Positions 1 through 9,486 of a stretch of 28,264 nucleotides of DNA are shown piece after piece. The notes below the pieces were generated by a model. It did not search any database. It saw only the letters and a program-made list of their open reading frames with translations, and was not told where the DNA came from. The translations under genes and the position numbers were made by a program. How positions within the stretch are numbered: position 1 is the stretch's first letter; every line of letters starts with the position of its first letter. Origin of the DNA: Acidimicrobiaceae bacterium (GTDB taxonomy: Bacteria > Actinomycetota > Acidimicrobiia > Acidimicrobiales > Bog-793); assembly GCA_027306715.1 (NCBI GenBank), contig DAHUZG010000335.1, positions 1 to 28,264 of the forward strand. Reading direction: 5' to 3'.

Positions 1-117
1 GTCGTCGAGTCGGTCTGTGACCGCGTCCTTGTCATGGCCAACGGCGCGCTCATCTCGGAGGGCTCCTACGCCGAGGTCGTCGCCGACACCGAGGTGCGGA
101 AGGCCTACCTCTCGTGA
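1..117 (+). CDS. livG: Branched-chain amino-acid ABC transporter ATPase, LivG-like (C-terminal fragment)
   Basis: Only the last 38 codons are in the window, open from base 1 to TGA at 115-117. The peptide reads VCDRVLVMANGALISEG and later VRKAYLS. This is the usual end of a LivG-type ATPase: the D-loop/H-loop tail, a 'RV.VM..G..I.EG' strand, and a final 'V..AYL' helix. The protein would power import of branched-chain amino acids or related amides from the cytoplasmic face of the permease. The LivF-like gene 49 nt downstream on the same strand fits the normal livG-livF order. The 5' end, Walker motifs and other subunits lie outside the window, so LivG is inferred from the tail and the neighbour. 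Confidence 0.72.
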   Translation, partial: VVESVCDRVLVMANGALISEGSYAEVVADTEVRKAYLS

Positions 118-166
118 CCGCTCGAGCGAGCGCCCTCGCCCCCGTACGACGCCGGGATCGCCACCG

Positions 167-928
167 GTGAGCGACGTCACCGATCGCCCCGGTGGGGCGC
201 GGGTCGAGCCGTGCCTCGTGGCCGACCGGGTGAGCATCGGCTACGGCCCCCTCGTCATCGTCGAGGACGTGAGCCTCCAGGTCGGCTACGGCGAGGCGAT
301 CGTCATCCTCGGCCCGAACGGCGCCGGCAAGAGCACCCTTGTCAAGGGACTGATGGGCCAGCTCCCGCTGAGCGCCGGGTCGGTGACCCTCGACGGCAGG
401 GACGTGTCGGCGCTGCAGCAGAGCGACCGCATCGAGCTCGGCCTCGGCTACGTCCCCCAGAGCCGGGACGTCTTCCCCACCCTCTCGGTGATGGAGAACC
501 TCGAGATGGGCGCCTTCTTGCAGAGCAAGCAGGACACGCGCCAGCGCGCCGGCGAGGTTCTCGAGCTCTTTCCCCAGCTGGCGACCATGAGCCGACGCCG
601 CGCCGGCACGCTGAGCGGCGGAGAGCGGAAGCTGCTCGGCATCGCCAGGGCGCTGATGGGGCGCCCCAAGGTGCTCGTCCTCGACGAGCCGACGTCGAAC
701 CTGTCACCGAAGATCGCCGCCCAGATCCTCGAGGTCGTCATCGACACCCTCGCCCGCAGCGGCCACGCTGTGCTCATGATCGAGCAGCGGGTCGAGCTGG
801 CGCTGCAGGTGGCGACCTGGGGCTACGTGCTCGTGCAGGGCCAGGTTCGCCTCGATTCCGCCGTCGCCGAGCTGAAGGCGCTCGAGGAGCTCGGCGACCT
901 CTTCCTCACCGGCGGCAGGAGGACCTGA
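167..928 (+). CDS. livF: Branched-chain amino-acid ABC transporter ATPase, LivF-like
   Basis: A 253-residue ABC ATPase, close to the usual LivF size. Visible motifs in order: Walker A GPNGAGKST near residue 48, Q-loop in GLGYVPQSRDVFP, signature LSGGERK, Walker B VLVLDEPTSNLSP and the switch region LMIEQRVELAL. LivF proteins typically have E-Q after the H-loop position as here. It would pair with LivG to energise uptake of branched-chain amino acids. The frame is open 50 codons further upstream, but that extension is Arg/Ser/Pro-rich shadow overlapping livG. GTG at 167 begins VSDVTDRPGG and leads directly into the ABC domain. No strong ribosome site is seen, so translation may depend on coupling to livG. 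The start is less certain than the product. Confidence 0.85.
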   Translation: MSDVTDRPGGARVEPCLVADRVSIGYGPLVIVEDVSLQVGYGEAIVILGPNGAGKSTLVKGLMGQLPLSAGSVTLDGRDVSALQQSDRIELGLGYVPQSRDVFPTLSVMENLEMGAFLQSKQDTRQRAGEVLELFPQLATMSRRRAGTLSGGERKLLGIARALMGRPKVLVLDEPTSNLSPKIAAQILEVVIDTLARSGHAVLMIEQRVELALQVATWGYVLVQGQVRLDSAVAELKALEELGDLFLTGGRRT

Positions 929-935
929 GCCGGGA

Positions 936-961
936 CGGCCGGCGATGTCGGGAGCCGGCCG
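936..961. terminator. Hairpin between convergent livF and polyprenyl synthase genes
   Basis: A perfect 8-bp inverted repeat, CGGCCGGC at 936-943 and GCCGGCCG at 954-961, with a 10-nt loop. It sits in the 37-nt gap between two genes that end towards each other, so it could end transcription from both sides. There is no T-run, as is common in high-GC actinobacteria. Confidence 0.5.
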
Positions 962-965
962 GCGG

Positions 966-1961
966 TCAGCTCGCCAGCGCCTCGGTCGAGCGGTCGAGGT
1001 CGTCGAGCAGGCTCATCACGAGCGCCTGGAGGCCGTCGGCGACAGGTCCCGGCCCGAGGCGCGCCGCCGCCTCGATCGCCTCGCCGGCGTAGCTGCGGGC
1101 CATGTGGGCCGCCGCCGCGATCCCGGGCGAGGCGGCAACGAGGTCGCGGGCGGTGTCGAGGGTCTCGCGGTCGAGCGGCTGGCCAAGCAGCGGCCGCAGC
1201 GTCGGGCCGATGTCGTCGTCCTCGACCGCACGCTGCACCGGCAGGGTGTAGATCCCCTCGGCGAGGTCCTGGCCCGGCTCTTTCCCGAGCTCCTCCTCGC
1301 TCGAGATGACGTCGAGGATGTCGTCACGGATCTGGAAGACCATCCCGAACGCCTCGCCGTAGGCGCTCAACGCCTCGACACGGGCGCCGTCGAGGCCGGC
1401 GGTGACGGCGCCGACCCGGCACGCGGTGGACATCAGCGCCGCGGTCTTGTCCGAGATCGCCGCCAGGTAGTCGGCCTCCGTCCGGTCGACCCGGTAAGCC
1501 GCCCTGACCTCGGCCACCTGCCCCTGGCAGAGGCGGGCGAGAGTGGCGGCGATCAGCCCGGCGATCTCGGTCCCGAGGCTGGCTGCGATCTCCGCGGAGC
1601 GGGCGAGAAGGAAGTCGCCGGCGACGATGGCGACGAGGTTGCCCCAGCGGGCGTTGACGCTGACGACGTTGCGCCGGCGGGTCGCCTCGTCCATCACGTC
1701 GTCGTGGTAGAGCGAGGCGAGATGGACGAGCTCGACCGAGACGCCGCCGAGCAGCGTGGCGCGGGTGATCCCGCGGCCGCCGAGCGAGGCCGCGGCGAGC
1801 GTGAGCGAGGGACGCAGTCGCTTCCCGCCGGCGGTGATGAGGTGCGTCGCCACCTCCGCGAGGAAGGGGTCGTCGACGACGACCGCCTCGACGAGGTGCG
1901 CCTCGAGGCGCTGCAGCTCCTCCGCCGGCACCATGGCGGCGAACAGGTCGGGCGCGTCCAC
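966..1961 (-). CDS. Long-chain polyprenyl diphosphate synthase
   Basis: Trans-type isoprenyl diphosphate synthase, 331 residues, which extends allylic diphosphates with isopentenyl diphosphate to make a menaquinone side chain or a similar lipid precursor. The N-terminal half carries GGKRLRPSL; the first Asp-rich motif is HDDVMDEATRRR from D87 and the second is RDDILD from D213. The residue five places before the first motif is Ala and no bulky aromatic sits there, which in this family usually means a long product (C30 or more); the exact length cannot be read. The frame stays open far upstream, so the start had to be chosen. GTG at 1961 lies 8 nt after a TATCGT -10 box and fits a leaderless transcript; ATG at 1934 is an alternative that loses 9 residues. 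The ispD and ispF products in this window supply its precursors. Confidence 0.85.
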   Translation of the reverse strand: MDAPDLFAAMVPAEELQRLEAHLVEAVVVDDPFLAEVATHLITAGGKRLRPSLTLAAASLGGRGITRATLLGGVSVELVHLASLYHDDVMDEATRRRNVVSVNARWGNLVAIVAGDFLLARSAEIAASLGTEIAGLIAATLARLCQGQVAEVRAAYRVDRTEADYLAAISDKTAALMSTACRVGAVTAGLDGARVEALSAYGEAFGMVFQIRDDILDVISSEEELGKEPGQDLAEGIYTLPVQRAVEDDDIGPTLRPLLGQPLDRETLDTARDLVAASPGIAAAAHMARSYAGEAIEAAARLGPGPVADGLQALVMSLLDDLDRSTEALAS

Positions 1962-1969
1962 CGGGATCG

Positions 1970-1975
1970 ACGATA
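1970..1975 (-). promoter_or_regulatory. -10 box of a leaderless promoter for the polyprenyl synthase
   Basis: On the minus strand TATCGT is followed by 8 nt and the GTG at 1961, so the first transcribed base would be at or next to the start codon. No clear -35 is visible. It matches the same arrangement at other genes in the window. Confidence 0.4.
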
Positions 1976-2279
1976 CGCCAAAGCTCCCGGGGGGCCCGCA
2001 TCGGCACCGGGAGCCGGCGCAGGAGCAGCCATTGGAGCCGACGTCGGGGCCGGCCCGGGGCCCGCGCCCGGCTCGCCGAGCCGGCGTCACGCTGCGGTGC
2101 GCCGCGCCGGCGGGAGGGCCCCGGCGGGCGAGTCTCGGTCCCGAACTGTCTTGAGGCGCCGGCTGGGCCGTAGGCTCTCGGGAACGGGAGCGGCGACAGC
2201 GCCGTGACCGGGCCGGGTGGCGAGCGTCCCGGCCCTCGGAAGGCCAGCCTGCCGGGGGTGTGATGAGGGGGCCGCCCGA
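1976..2279. other. Divergent intergenic region, polyprenyl synthase / clpC
   Basis: About 300 very GC-rich bases with no convincing gene on either strand; open frames here are Arg/Pro-rich shadows. A near-continuous palindrome lies at 2068-2084 (CCGGCTCG, one C, CGAGCCGG) and could be an operator or a hairpin. A second possible -10 box, TAGGCT, is at 2171-2176 on the plus strand and could serve clpC with a long leader. No CIRCE-like element and no recognisable riboswitch was seen. Confidence 0.4.
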
Positions 2280-2285
2280 TAGACT
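2280..2285 (+). promoter_or_regulatory. Probable clpC -10 box
   Basis: TAGACT on the plus strand would start transcription near 2292, giving a leader of about 27 nt that contains the GGCGAGGGAG ribosome site (2304-2313) ahead of the TTG start. The -35 region is poor in TTGACA matches. Confidence 0.4.
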
Positions 2286-2318
2286 GCCTGGTGTACGGGA
2301 AGCGGCGAGGGAGTCGAT

Positions 2319-4814
<2,496 letters not shown>

Positions 4815-4887
4815 TCCTGCCCGCCAGTCGGCCGGCCGGCGCTGGCCGCCAGCTGGCGCCCTCGAGGGCGGCGTCACAGCCTCGGTC

Positions 4888-4893
4888 TACGGT
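4888..4893 (+). promoter_or_regulatory. -10 box of a leaderless radA promoter
   Basis: TACGGT is followed by exactly 6 nt and the radA ATG at 4900, so the transcript would start on or beside the A of ATG. There is no Shine-Dalgarno sequence before radA, which agrees with leaderless translation. Confidence 0.5.
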
Positions 4894-4899
4894 GCCGCC

Positions 4900-6276
4900 A
4901 TGGCCCGTGCTCGAACCGCTCATCGTTGCGCCGCCTGCGAGTCGAGCTTTCCTCGCTGGTCGGGCCGCTGCCTGCAGTGCGGTGCCTGGAACAGCCTCGT
5001 CGCAGAGACCGATGTGGCGTCGTCACGAGGAGAGCTCGTCGCCCTGAGCCGGCAGCGCCAGACCCGGGCGAATCACACGCCGCTCGCACTCGGCGAGGTG
5101 GCGACCGACACGGCGGTCGTCCGGCCGAGCGGACTCGCCGAGCTCGACCGCCTTCTCGGCGGTGGCCTGCTGCCCGGCTCGGTCACCCTGCTCGGCGGCG
5201 AGCCCGGCATCGGCAAGTCGACCCTCGCCCTGCAGCTGGCAGCTGCGGTCACGACCTCCGGCCGACGGGCGCTCGTCGTCTCGGCCGAGGAGACGGCGAG
5301 CCAGGTGCGCCGCCGGGCCGAGCGCCTCGGCACGGCGCCCCGCGAGCTGGCGCTGCTCGCCACGACCTCGCTCCACGACGTCCTCGCGGCCTGCGCCGCC
5401 GAGAGGCCCGAGCTGCTCGTGCTCGACTCGATCCAGACGATCGTCGACCCCGACCTCGCCAGCGCGCCGGGCAGCGTCGGGCAGGTCTCCGGCTGCGCGG
5501 CGCGCCTTGTCGCCCTCAGCAAGGAGCTCGACATCGCCACGGTGCTCGTCGGCCACGTCACCAAGGACGGCGCGCTGGCGGGCCCGAAGCTGCTCGAGCA
5601 TCTCGTCGACACGGTCTGCGCCTTCGACGGCGACCGCCGCCACGAGCTGCGCCTGCTCTCGGTCAGCAAGCACCGGTTCGGCCCGTCCGGCGAGCTCGGC
5701 GTCTTCACGATGACAGCTGCCGGGCTGGTCGCGGTACCCGATCCGAGCGGGATGCTGCTCGCCGACCGGCGCCCCGGCGTGCCGGGCAATGCCGTCGTCC
5801 CCGTCGTCGAGGGCCGGCGCCCGCTGCTCGCCGAGCTGCAGACCCTCGTCGCCTCGAGCCCGCTCGCCAACCCGCGTCGCGCCGTCAGCGGGGTCAGCGC
5901 GAGCCGGCTGTCGATCCTGCTCGCCGTCCTCGAGCAGCGAGCCGGCTGCCGGCTGGCGGGCCTTGACGTGTTCACCTCCGTCGTCGGCGGACTGAAGGTC
6001 TCCGAGCCGGCTGCCGACCTCGCTCTTGCTCTCGCCCTCGCTTCGGCGCAGACCGGACGCGGGCTTCCCGACGACGTCGTCGCCTGCGGCGAGATCGGAC
6101 TCGGCGGCGAGGTGCGGCGGGTGAGCCATCTCGGGCGCCGGCTCGCCGAGGCGGCACGCTTCGGTTTCGCCTGCGCGCTCGTCCCCGCCGGAGGCGCAGA
6201 GGCGGCGACAGGGTTGCGCCTCGTCCCGGTGAGCGACCTCCGAGAGGCGCTCGAGCTGCTCGGCCTGGCAGCCTGA
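4900..6276 (+). CDS. radA: DNA repair protein RadA (branch-migration ATPase)
   Basis: 458 residues, the normal RadA/Sms length. It helps process recombination intermediates by acting as a DnaB-like helicase at RecA D-loops. Residues 10-27 form the C4 zinc finger (C10, C13, C24, C27; CAAC...CLQC). The RecA-like core has Walker A GEPGIGKST near 100, Walker B LLVLDSIQTI, and the RadA-specific motif near K257. That motif reads KHRFG here rather than the usual KNRFG. The C-terminal third is the Lon-protease-like domain (LADLALALALASAQ, ACGEIGLGGEVRRV, FGFACALVPAGG), which serves as a DNA-binding scaffold. ATG 4900 is right because the zinc finger starts 10 residues in. It lies 85 nt after clpC, with its own likely leaderless promoter, and 53 nt before disA. 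Confidence 0.96.
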   Translation: MARARTAHRCAACESSFPRWSGRCLQCGAWNSLVAETDVASSRGELVALSRQRQTRANHTPLALGEVATDTAVVRPSGLAELDRLLGGGLLPGSVTLLGGEPGIGKSTLALQLAAAVTTSGRRALVVSAEETASQVRRRAERLGTAPRELALLATTSLHDVLAACAAERPELLVLDSIQTIVDPDLASAPGSVGQVSGCAARLVALSKELDIATVLVGHVTKDGALAGPKLLEHLVDTVCAFDGDRRHELRLLSVSKHRFGPSGELGVFTMTAAGLVAVPDPSGMLLADRRPGVPGNAVVPVVEGRRPLLAELQTLVASSPLANPRRAVSGVSASRLSILLAVLEQRAGCRLAGLDVFTSVVGGLKVSEPAADLALALALASAQTGRGLPDDVVACGEIGLGGEVRRVSHLGRRLAEAARFGFACALVPAGGAEAATGLRLVPVSDLREALELLGLAA

Positions 6277-6317
6277 GCCCGCCCGGGAGGGCGGTGAACG
6301 CGCCGGGGAACGCCCGG

Positions 6318-6323
6318 TACGAT
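6318..6323 (+). promoter_or_regulatory. -10 box of a leaderless disA promoter
   Basis: TACGAT is followed by 6 nt and GTG at 6330. A weak -35-like GTGAAC lies at 6294-6299, 18 nt upstream. This signal supports starting disA at 6330 rather than at the upstream GTG at 6294. Confidence 0.5.
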
Positions 6324-6329
6324 GCCGGC

Positions 6330-7409
6330 GTGGGTGCCGACGACCGAGGCGGGGTTCGCGCGCTGCTCGCCAAGGTCGCCCCGGGCTCGGCACTGCGCGA
6401 GGGCGTCGACCGTGTGCTGCGTGCCAGGATGGGTGCCCTCATCGTCCTCGGCGACCGGCGCGAGGTCCTCGAGATCTGCTCGGGTGGGTTCCACCTCGAC
6501 AGCGAGCTGACACCTCAGCGGCTGTCCGAGCTGGCGAAGATGGACGGGGCGATGGTCCTTGACGCCGGTGCCACCCGGATCGCCTGGGCGAACGTCCACC
6601 TCGTCCCCGAGCCGACCGTGCCGACGACGGAGACCGGGACCCGGCACCGTACCGCCGAGCGGGTCGCGAGAAGTGTCGACGTGCCCGTCATCGCCGTCTC
6701 CGAGGAGATGGGCACGATCACGATCTACCGGCGCGAGCTGCGCCATGTCGTCCGGCCGACCGAGAACCTCATCGCCCGCGCCACCTACCTGCTGAGCACG
6801 ATGGAGCGCTTCCGCCAGCGTTTCGACGAGGCCGACTCCGCCCTCACGGCGTCGGAGATCGGTGACGTCGTCACCGCCGGCGACGTCGCCCTGCTGCTGC
6901 AGCGCTCCGAGATGCTGCTTCGCATCGGGGAGGCGGTGGACGATTTGCTCGACGAGCTCGGCGAGCACGGGCGGCTGCTCCACCTGCAGCTGCGGGAGCT
7001 CGTCTCCGGCGTCAGCGACGAGCGTCGGCTCGTCCTCGAGGACTACCTCGCCGCTCCCTCGCAACTCCGCTCCTACAGCCCCGAGAGCGTCGCCCGGCGG
7101 CTCGAGGACCTGCCCACCGACGACCTCCTCGGCATCGACCGCTTCGTCGCCGCCCTCGGCGAGCTCGACGTGGTCGATCTCGCCACCCCGCTCGAGCCAC
7201 GCGGGCTACGACTGCTCAACCGGATGTCGCAGCTGGCGCCCGAGACCACCCGCGAGCTGATCGCTCGCTTCGGCACCTTGCACCAGCTGGTGCGCGCCAC
7301 GGCGCTTGACCTCGCTTCCGCCGCCGGGCTGAGCCCCGAGCAGGCGCAGCTCGTCAAAGACGGCCTCGCACGGCTCGCCGAGAGCTCGATCCTCGACCGG
7401 TACCACTGA
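6330..7409 (+). CDS. disA: DNA integrity scanning diadenylate cyclase DisA
   Basis: 359 residues from GTG 6330, matching the usual DisA length of about 360. It makes c-di-AMP from two ATP molecules and slows when bound to branched DNA. The N-terminal DAC domain shows ALIVLGD, the catalytic DGA motif at residues 72-74 (MDGAMVLD) and the RHR motif at 105-107 (GTRHRTAER). A helical linker follows (ENLIARATYLLSTMERFRQRF), then a C-terminal helix-hairpin-helix DNA-binding region ending in LAESSILDRYH. The frame extends 12 codons further to GTG 6294, next to a GGAGG only 3 nt away, but family alignment from memory begins near 'VRALLAKVAPGSALREGVDRVL'. Placement right after radA is conserved, and RadA is known to interact with DisA in other bacteria, so a shared DNA-damage role is expected. 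Confidence 0.95.
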   Translation: MGADDRGGVRALLAKVAPGSALREGVDRVLRARMGALIVLGDRREVLEICSGGFHLDSELTPQRLSELAKMDGAMVLDAGATRIAWANVHLVPEPTVPTTETGTRHRTAERVARSVDVPVIAVSEEMGTITIYRRELRHVVRPTENLIARATYLLSTMERFRQRFDEADSALTASEIGDVVTAGDVALLLQRSEMLLRIGEAVDDLLDELGEHGRLLHLQLRELVSGVSDERRLVLEDYLAAPSQLRSYSPESVARRLEDLPTDDLLGIDRFVAALGELDVVDLATPLEPRGLRLLNRMSQLAPETTRELIARFGTLHQLVRATALDLASAAGLSPEQAQLVKDGLARLAESSILDRYH

Positions 7410-7432
7410 GACCGCCGGCGACGCCTGCTCGG

Positions 7433-7451
7433 CCTGGCGGGAGCCGCCAGG
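7433..7451 (+). terminator. Terminator-like hairpin after disA
   Basis: A perfect 8-bp stem, CCTGGCGG at 7433-7440 and CCGCCAGG at 7444-7451, with a 3-nt GAG loop, 24 nt past the disA stop. No T-tract follows. It separates disA from the carD promoter. Confidence 0.55.
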
Positions 7452-7485
7452 ATGCCTGGGGACCAGCCCCGCTGCTCCCGGCCGG

Positions 7486-7491
7486 TACACT
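7486..7491 (+). promoter_or_regulatory. Probable carD -10 box
   Basis: TACACT in the context CGGTACACTGT. Transcription would start near 7498, leaving a leader of about 80 nt with a CCAGGGAG ribosome site at 7564-7571. No good -35 is seen. Confidence 0.4.
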
Positions 7492-7578
7492 GTCAGTCTG
7501 CGCTCGTAGCCTGAGTGGCAGGACTGCGCTCCCGGAGCGGCCGCGCAGTGACGATCTCGTGCTCCAGGGAGAACAGCG

Positions 7579-8055
7579 GTGTTCGACGTCGGCGACAAGG
7601 TCGTCTACCCCCATCATGGAGCGGCGGTCGTGGAGCGGCGCGAAGTGCGTGAAGCCTTCGGCGAGCAGCGCGAGTACCTCGTGCTCCGCCTGGCCTATGG
7701 CGACCTCACCTTGATGGTCCCCGCCGACAACGGCGGCGGTGTGGGCCTTCGCGAGGTGATCAACGACGAGGAGGTCGAGGAGGTGTTCGCCGTGCTTCGG
7801 AAGAAGGAAGCGCGGATGCCGACCAACTGGTCGCGACGGTACAAGAACCACGTCGAGAAGCTGAAGTCGGGGGACATCTACCAGGTCGCCGAGGTCGTCC
7901 GCAATCTGTCGATCCGCGACAAGGACAAGGGCCTTTCCGCCGGCGAGAAGCGGATGCTGACCAAGGCCCGCCAGATCCTCGTCTCCGAGCTGACCTTTGC
8001 CATCGGGGTGAGCGAGGAGGAGGCCGAGGAGCGCCTGAACGGCGCCCTTCCCTGA
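7579..8055 (+). CDS. carD: CarD-family RNA polymerase-binding transcription regulator
   Basis: 158 residues. CarD binds the RNA polymerase beta subunit and stabilises the open complex, mainly at rRNA and housekeeping promoters. The N-terminal Tudor-like RNAP-interaction domain is FDVGDKVVYPHHGAAVVE onwards. The C-terminal helical DNA-binding domain includes MPTNWSRRYKNH, with W84 in the position of the minor-groove wedge Trp known from mycobacterial CarD, then LSAGEKRMLTKARQILVSE. GTG 7579 follows a GGGAG site 7 nt upstream. It probably heads the carD-ispD-ispF-rlmB transcription unit, since only a repeat tract and no terminator separates it from ispD. In-frame reading past the TGA would enter the repeat, as noted there. 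Confidence 0.95.
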   Translation: MFDVGDKVVYPHHGAAVVERREVREAFGEQREYLVLRLAYGDLTLMVPADNGGGVGLREVINDEEVEEVFAVLRKKEARMPTNWSRRYKNHVEKLKSGDIYQVAEVVRNLSIRDKDKGLSAGEKRMLTKARQILVSELTFAIGVSEEEAEERLNGALP

Positions 8056-8085
8056 TCGGGCGTCCGCCCCGGCGCCGCTGCGCCC

Positions 8086-8187
8086 GTGAGCCCTGCGCCC
8101 GTGAGCCCTGCGCCCGTGAGCCCTGCGCCCGTGAGCCCTGCGCCCGTGAGCCCTGCGCTGTGAGCGCTGCGCTGTGAGCGCTGCGAC
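8086..8187 (+). repeat. 14/15-bp tandem repeat carrying overlapping mini-ORFs and the ispD start
   Basis: Five 15-bp units (GTGAGCCCTGCGCCC; the fifth ends in CTG) from 8086 to 8160 are followed by two 14-nt units starting at 8160 and 8174. Each unit begins with GTG. The 15-bp units stay in one frame, VSPAP repeated, which stops at TGA 8161-8163. That stop overlaps GTG 8160, which opens VSAAL and stops at TGA 8175-8177. That stop in turn overlaps GTG 8174, the ispD start. All junctions are GTGA overlaps. The 15-bp frame is also the carD frame after the carD stop codon. Confidence 0.9.
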
Positions 8188-8965
8188 CGCCGTCGCCCCA
8201 GCCGGGCAAGAGGGCCGCCGGCCGGCCTCGAGCACCTGGGCGATCGTCGTCGCCGGGGGCCGCGGGCAGCGCTTCGGCCGGCCGAAGCAATTCGCCCTCC
8301 TCGCCGGTCGAAGCGTCCTCGAGCGATCGCTCGAGACCGCCCGCGCTGCCGCCGACGGGGCTGTGCTCGTCGTCCCTGCCGCCCTCGCCGGCGAGCCCGG
8401 CTTCGAGTGCGAGCGCGTCGTTTCCGGAGGGGCGACGCGGGCCGAGTCGGTACGGGCCGGGCTCGCGGCGCTGCCCCCCGACGCCGACATCGTCGTCGTC
8501 CACGACGCCGCCCGGCCGCTCGCCGACGCGTCCCTGTTCGCCGCCGTCATCGCCGCCGTACGTGACGGCGCCGACGGGGCCGTGCCGGCGGTTCCCCTCG
8601 CCGACACCGTCAAGCGGGTCCTCGGCGCCGAGGTCGTCGAGACCCTCGACCGGGCCTCGCTCGTCGCCGTGCAGACCCCGCAGGCCTTTCTCGTCGAGGT
8701 GTTGCGACGGGCCCATGCGGGCGAGCCGGAGGCGACCGACGACGCAGGCCTTCTCGAGGCGATCGGAGCCCGCGTCGTCATCGTCCCCGGGAGCGCCTCG
8801 AACCTGAAGATCACCCGGCCCGAGGACCTCGCCCTCGCCGCGACCCTCCTCTCGCTCGGCGCGACGAGCGAGCGCAGGGGGGCTGGCGGCGCTCCCTCCG
8901 CCCCGGGGGTGACGGTGGTCGGCGATCCCCCGCGGGAAAGAGTCGTGCCGTCGGCGGGGCGATGA
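8174..8965 (+). CDS. ispD: 2-C-methyl-D-erythritol 4-phosphate cytidylyltransferase IspD
   Basis: 263 residues, catalysing CTP + MEP to CDP-ME in the MEP isoprenoid pathway. Recognisable motifs: VVAGGRGQRFGRPKQF (Gly-rich nucleotide loop), GGATRAESVRAGL, VVVHDAARPL, DTVKRVL, VQTPQAF, ATDDAGLLE and GSASNLKITRPEDL. GTG 8174 is the only start candidate before the Gly-rich loop, because an in-frame stop lies at 8147-8149. There is no Shine-Dalgarno site; instead the start sits inside the last unit of a tandem repeat and overlaps a mini-ORF stop. The enzyme has about 20 extra N-terminal and 30 extra C-terminal residues (Gly/Pro/Arg-rich) compared with the usual 230. It overlaps ispF by ATGA. Confidence 0.95.
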   Translation: MSAATAVAPAGQEGRRPASSTWAIVVAGGRGQRFGRPKQFALLAGRSVLERSLETARAAADGAVLVVPAALAGEPGFECERVVSGGATRAESVRAGLAALPPDADIVVVHDAARPLADASLFAAVIAAVRDGADGAVPAVPLADTVKRVLGAEVVETLDRASLVAVQTPQAFLVEVLRRAHAGEPEATDDAGLLEAIGARVVIVPGSASNLKITRPEDLALAATLLSLGATSERRGAGGAPSAPGVTVVGDPPRERVVPSAGR

Positions 8966-9486
8966 GCCAGTCGCGCGTCGGCATCGCCTTTGACGTCCAT
9001 CCCGTCGATGCCGCCGTCGAGCCGGGCTCGCCGCGCTGCCTCATTCTCGGCGGCGTGCTCTTCCCCGGCGAGACGCCGCTTCGCGGTCACAGCGACGCTG
9101 ACGTCGTCGCCCACGCCGTCGCCGAGGCGATGCTCGGTGCGGCCGGTCTCGGCGACCTCGGCTCGCACTTCCCCGACGACGACGAGCTGTGGCTCGGGGC
9201 TGACAGCCTCGCTCTTCTCGCTGCCTGCGCCGGCCTCGTCGGCGGCGAGGGCTACCTGCTGCGCAACGCCGACTGCACCCTCGTCGCCGAACGGCCGCGC
9301 ATCGCCTCGGCGCGCGCCGGGATGATGGAGCGCCTCTCGCTCGCCGCCCGCGGCCCGGTCCACGTCAAGGCGACGCGCCCGGAGGGGCTCGGCAGCCTCG
9401 GGCGCGGCGAGGGCATCGCCTGCCTCGCCGTCGCGCTGATCGAACGAGAAGAGGCGGGTTCGGCGCCGCTGACCGCGACGTCATGA
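8962..9486 (+). CDS. ispF: 2-C-methyl-D-erythritol 2,4-cyclodiphosphate synthase IspF
   Basis: 174 residues. Converts CDP-ME 2-phosphate to MEcPP with release of CMP, two steps after IspD. Zinc ligands are visible in FDVHPV (D11, H13) and in the GHSDADVVAHAV segment. The active-site loop LGDLGSHFPDDD, the NADCTLVAERPRI strand and the HVKATRPEGLGSLGRGEGIA nucleotide segment all follow in order, with the Glu of 'PEGLG' kept. Small departures from consensus are GIAFDVH instead of GxGFDVH and KATRPE instead of KATTxE. The final 10 residues look unstructured. It starts in ATGA overlap with ispD and ends in ATGA overlap with rlmB, so the three are translated from one mRNA. Confidence 0.96.
   Translation: MSQSRVGIAFDVHPVDAAVEPGSPRCLILGGVLFPGETPLRGHSDADVVAHAVAEAMLGAAGLGDLGSHFPDDDELWLGADSLALLAACAGLVGGEGYLLRNADCTLVAERPRIASARAGMMERLSLAARGPVHVKATRPEGLGSLGRGEGIACLAVALIEREEAGSAPLTATS

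Noticed and set aside
4815..4899. Terminator after clpC
   Set aside because: Several short overlapping dyads (for example GCTGG/CCAGC at 4841-4853 and CCCTCGAGGG at 4858-4867) exist, but none is long or clean enough to call.
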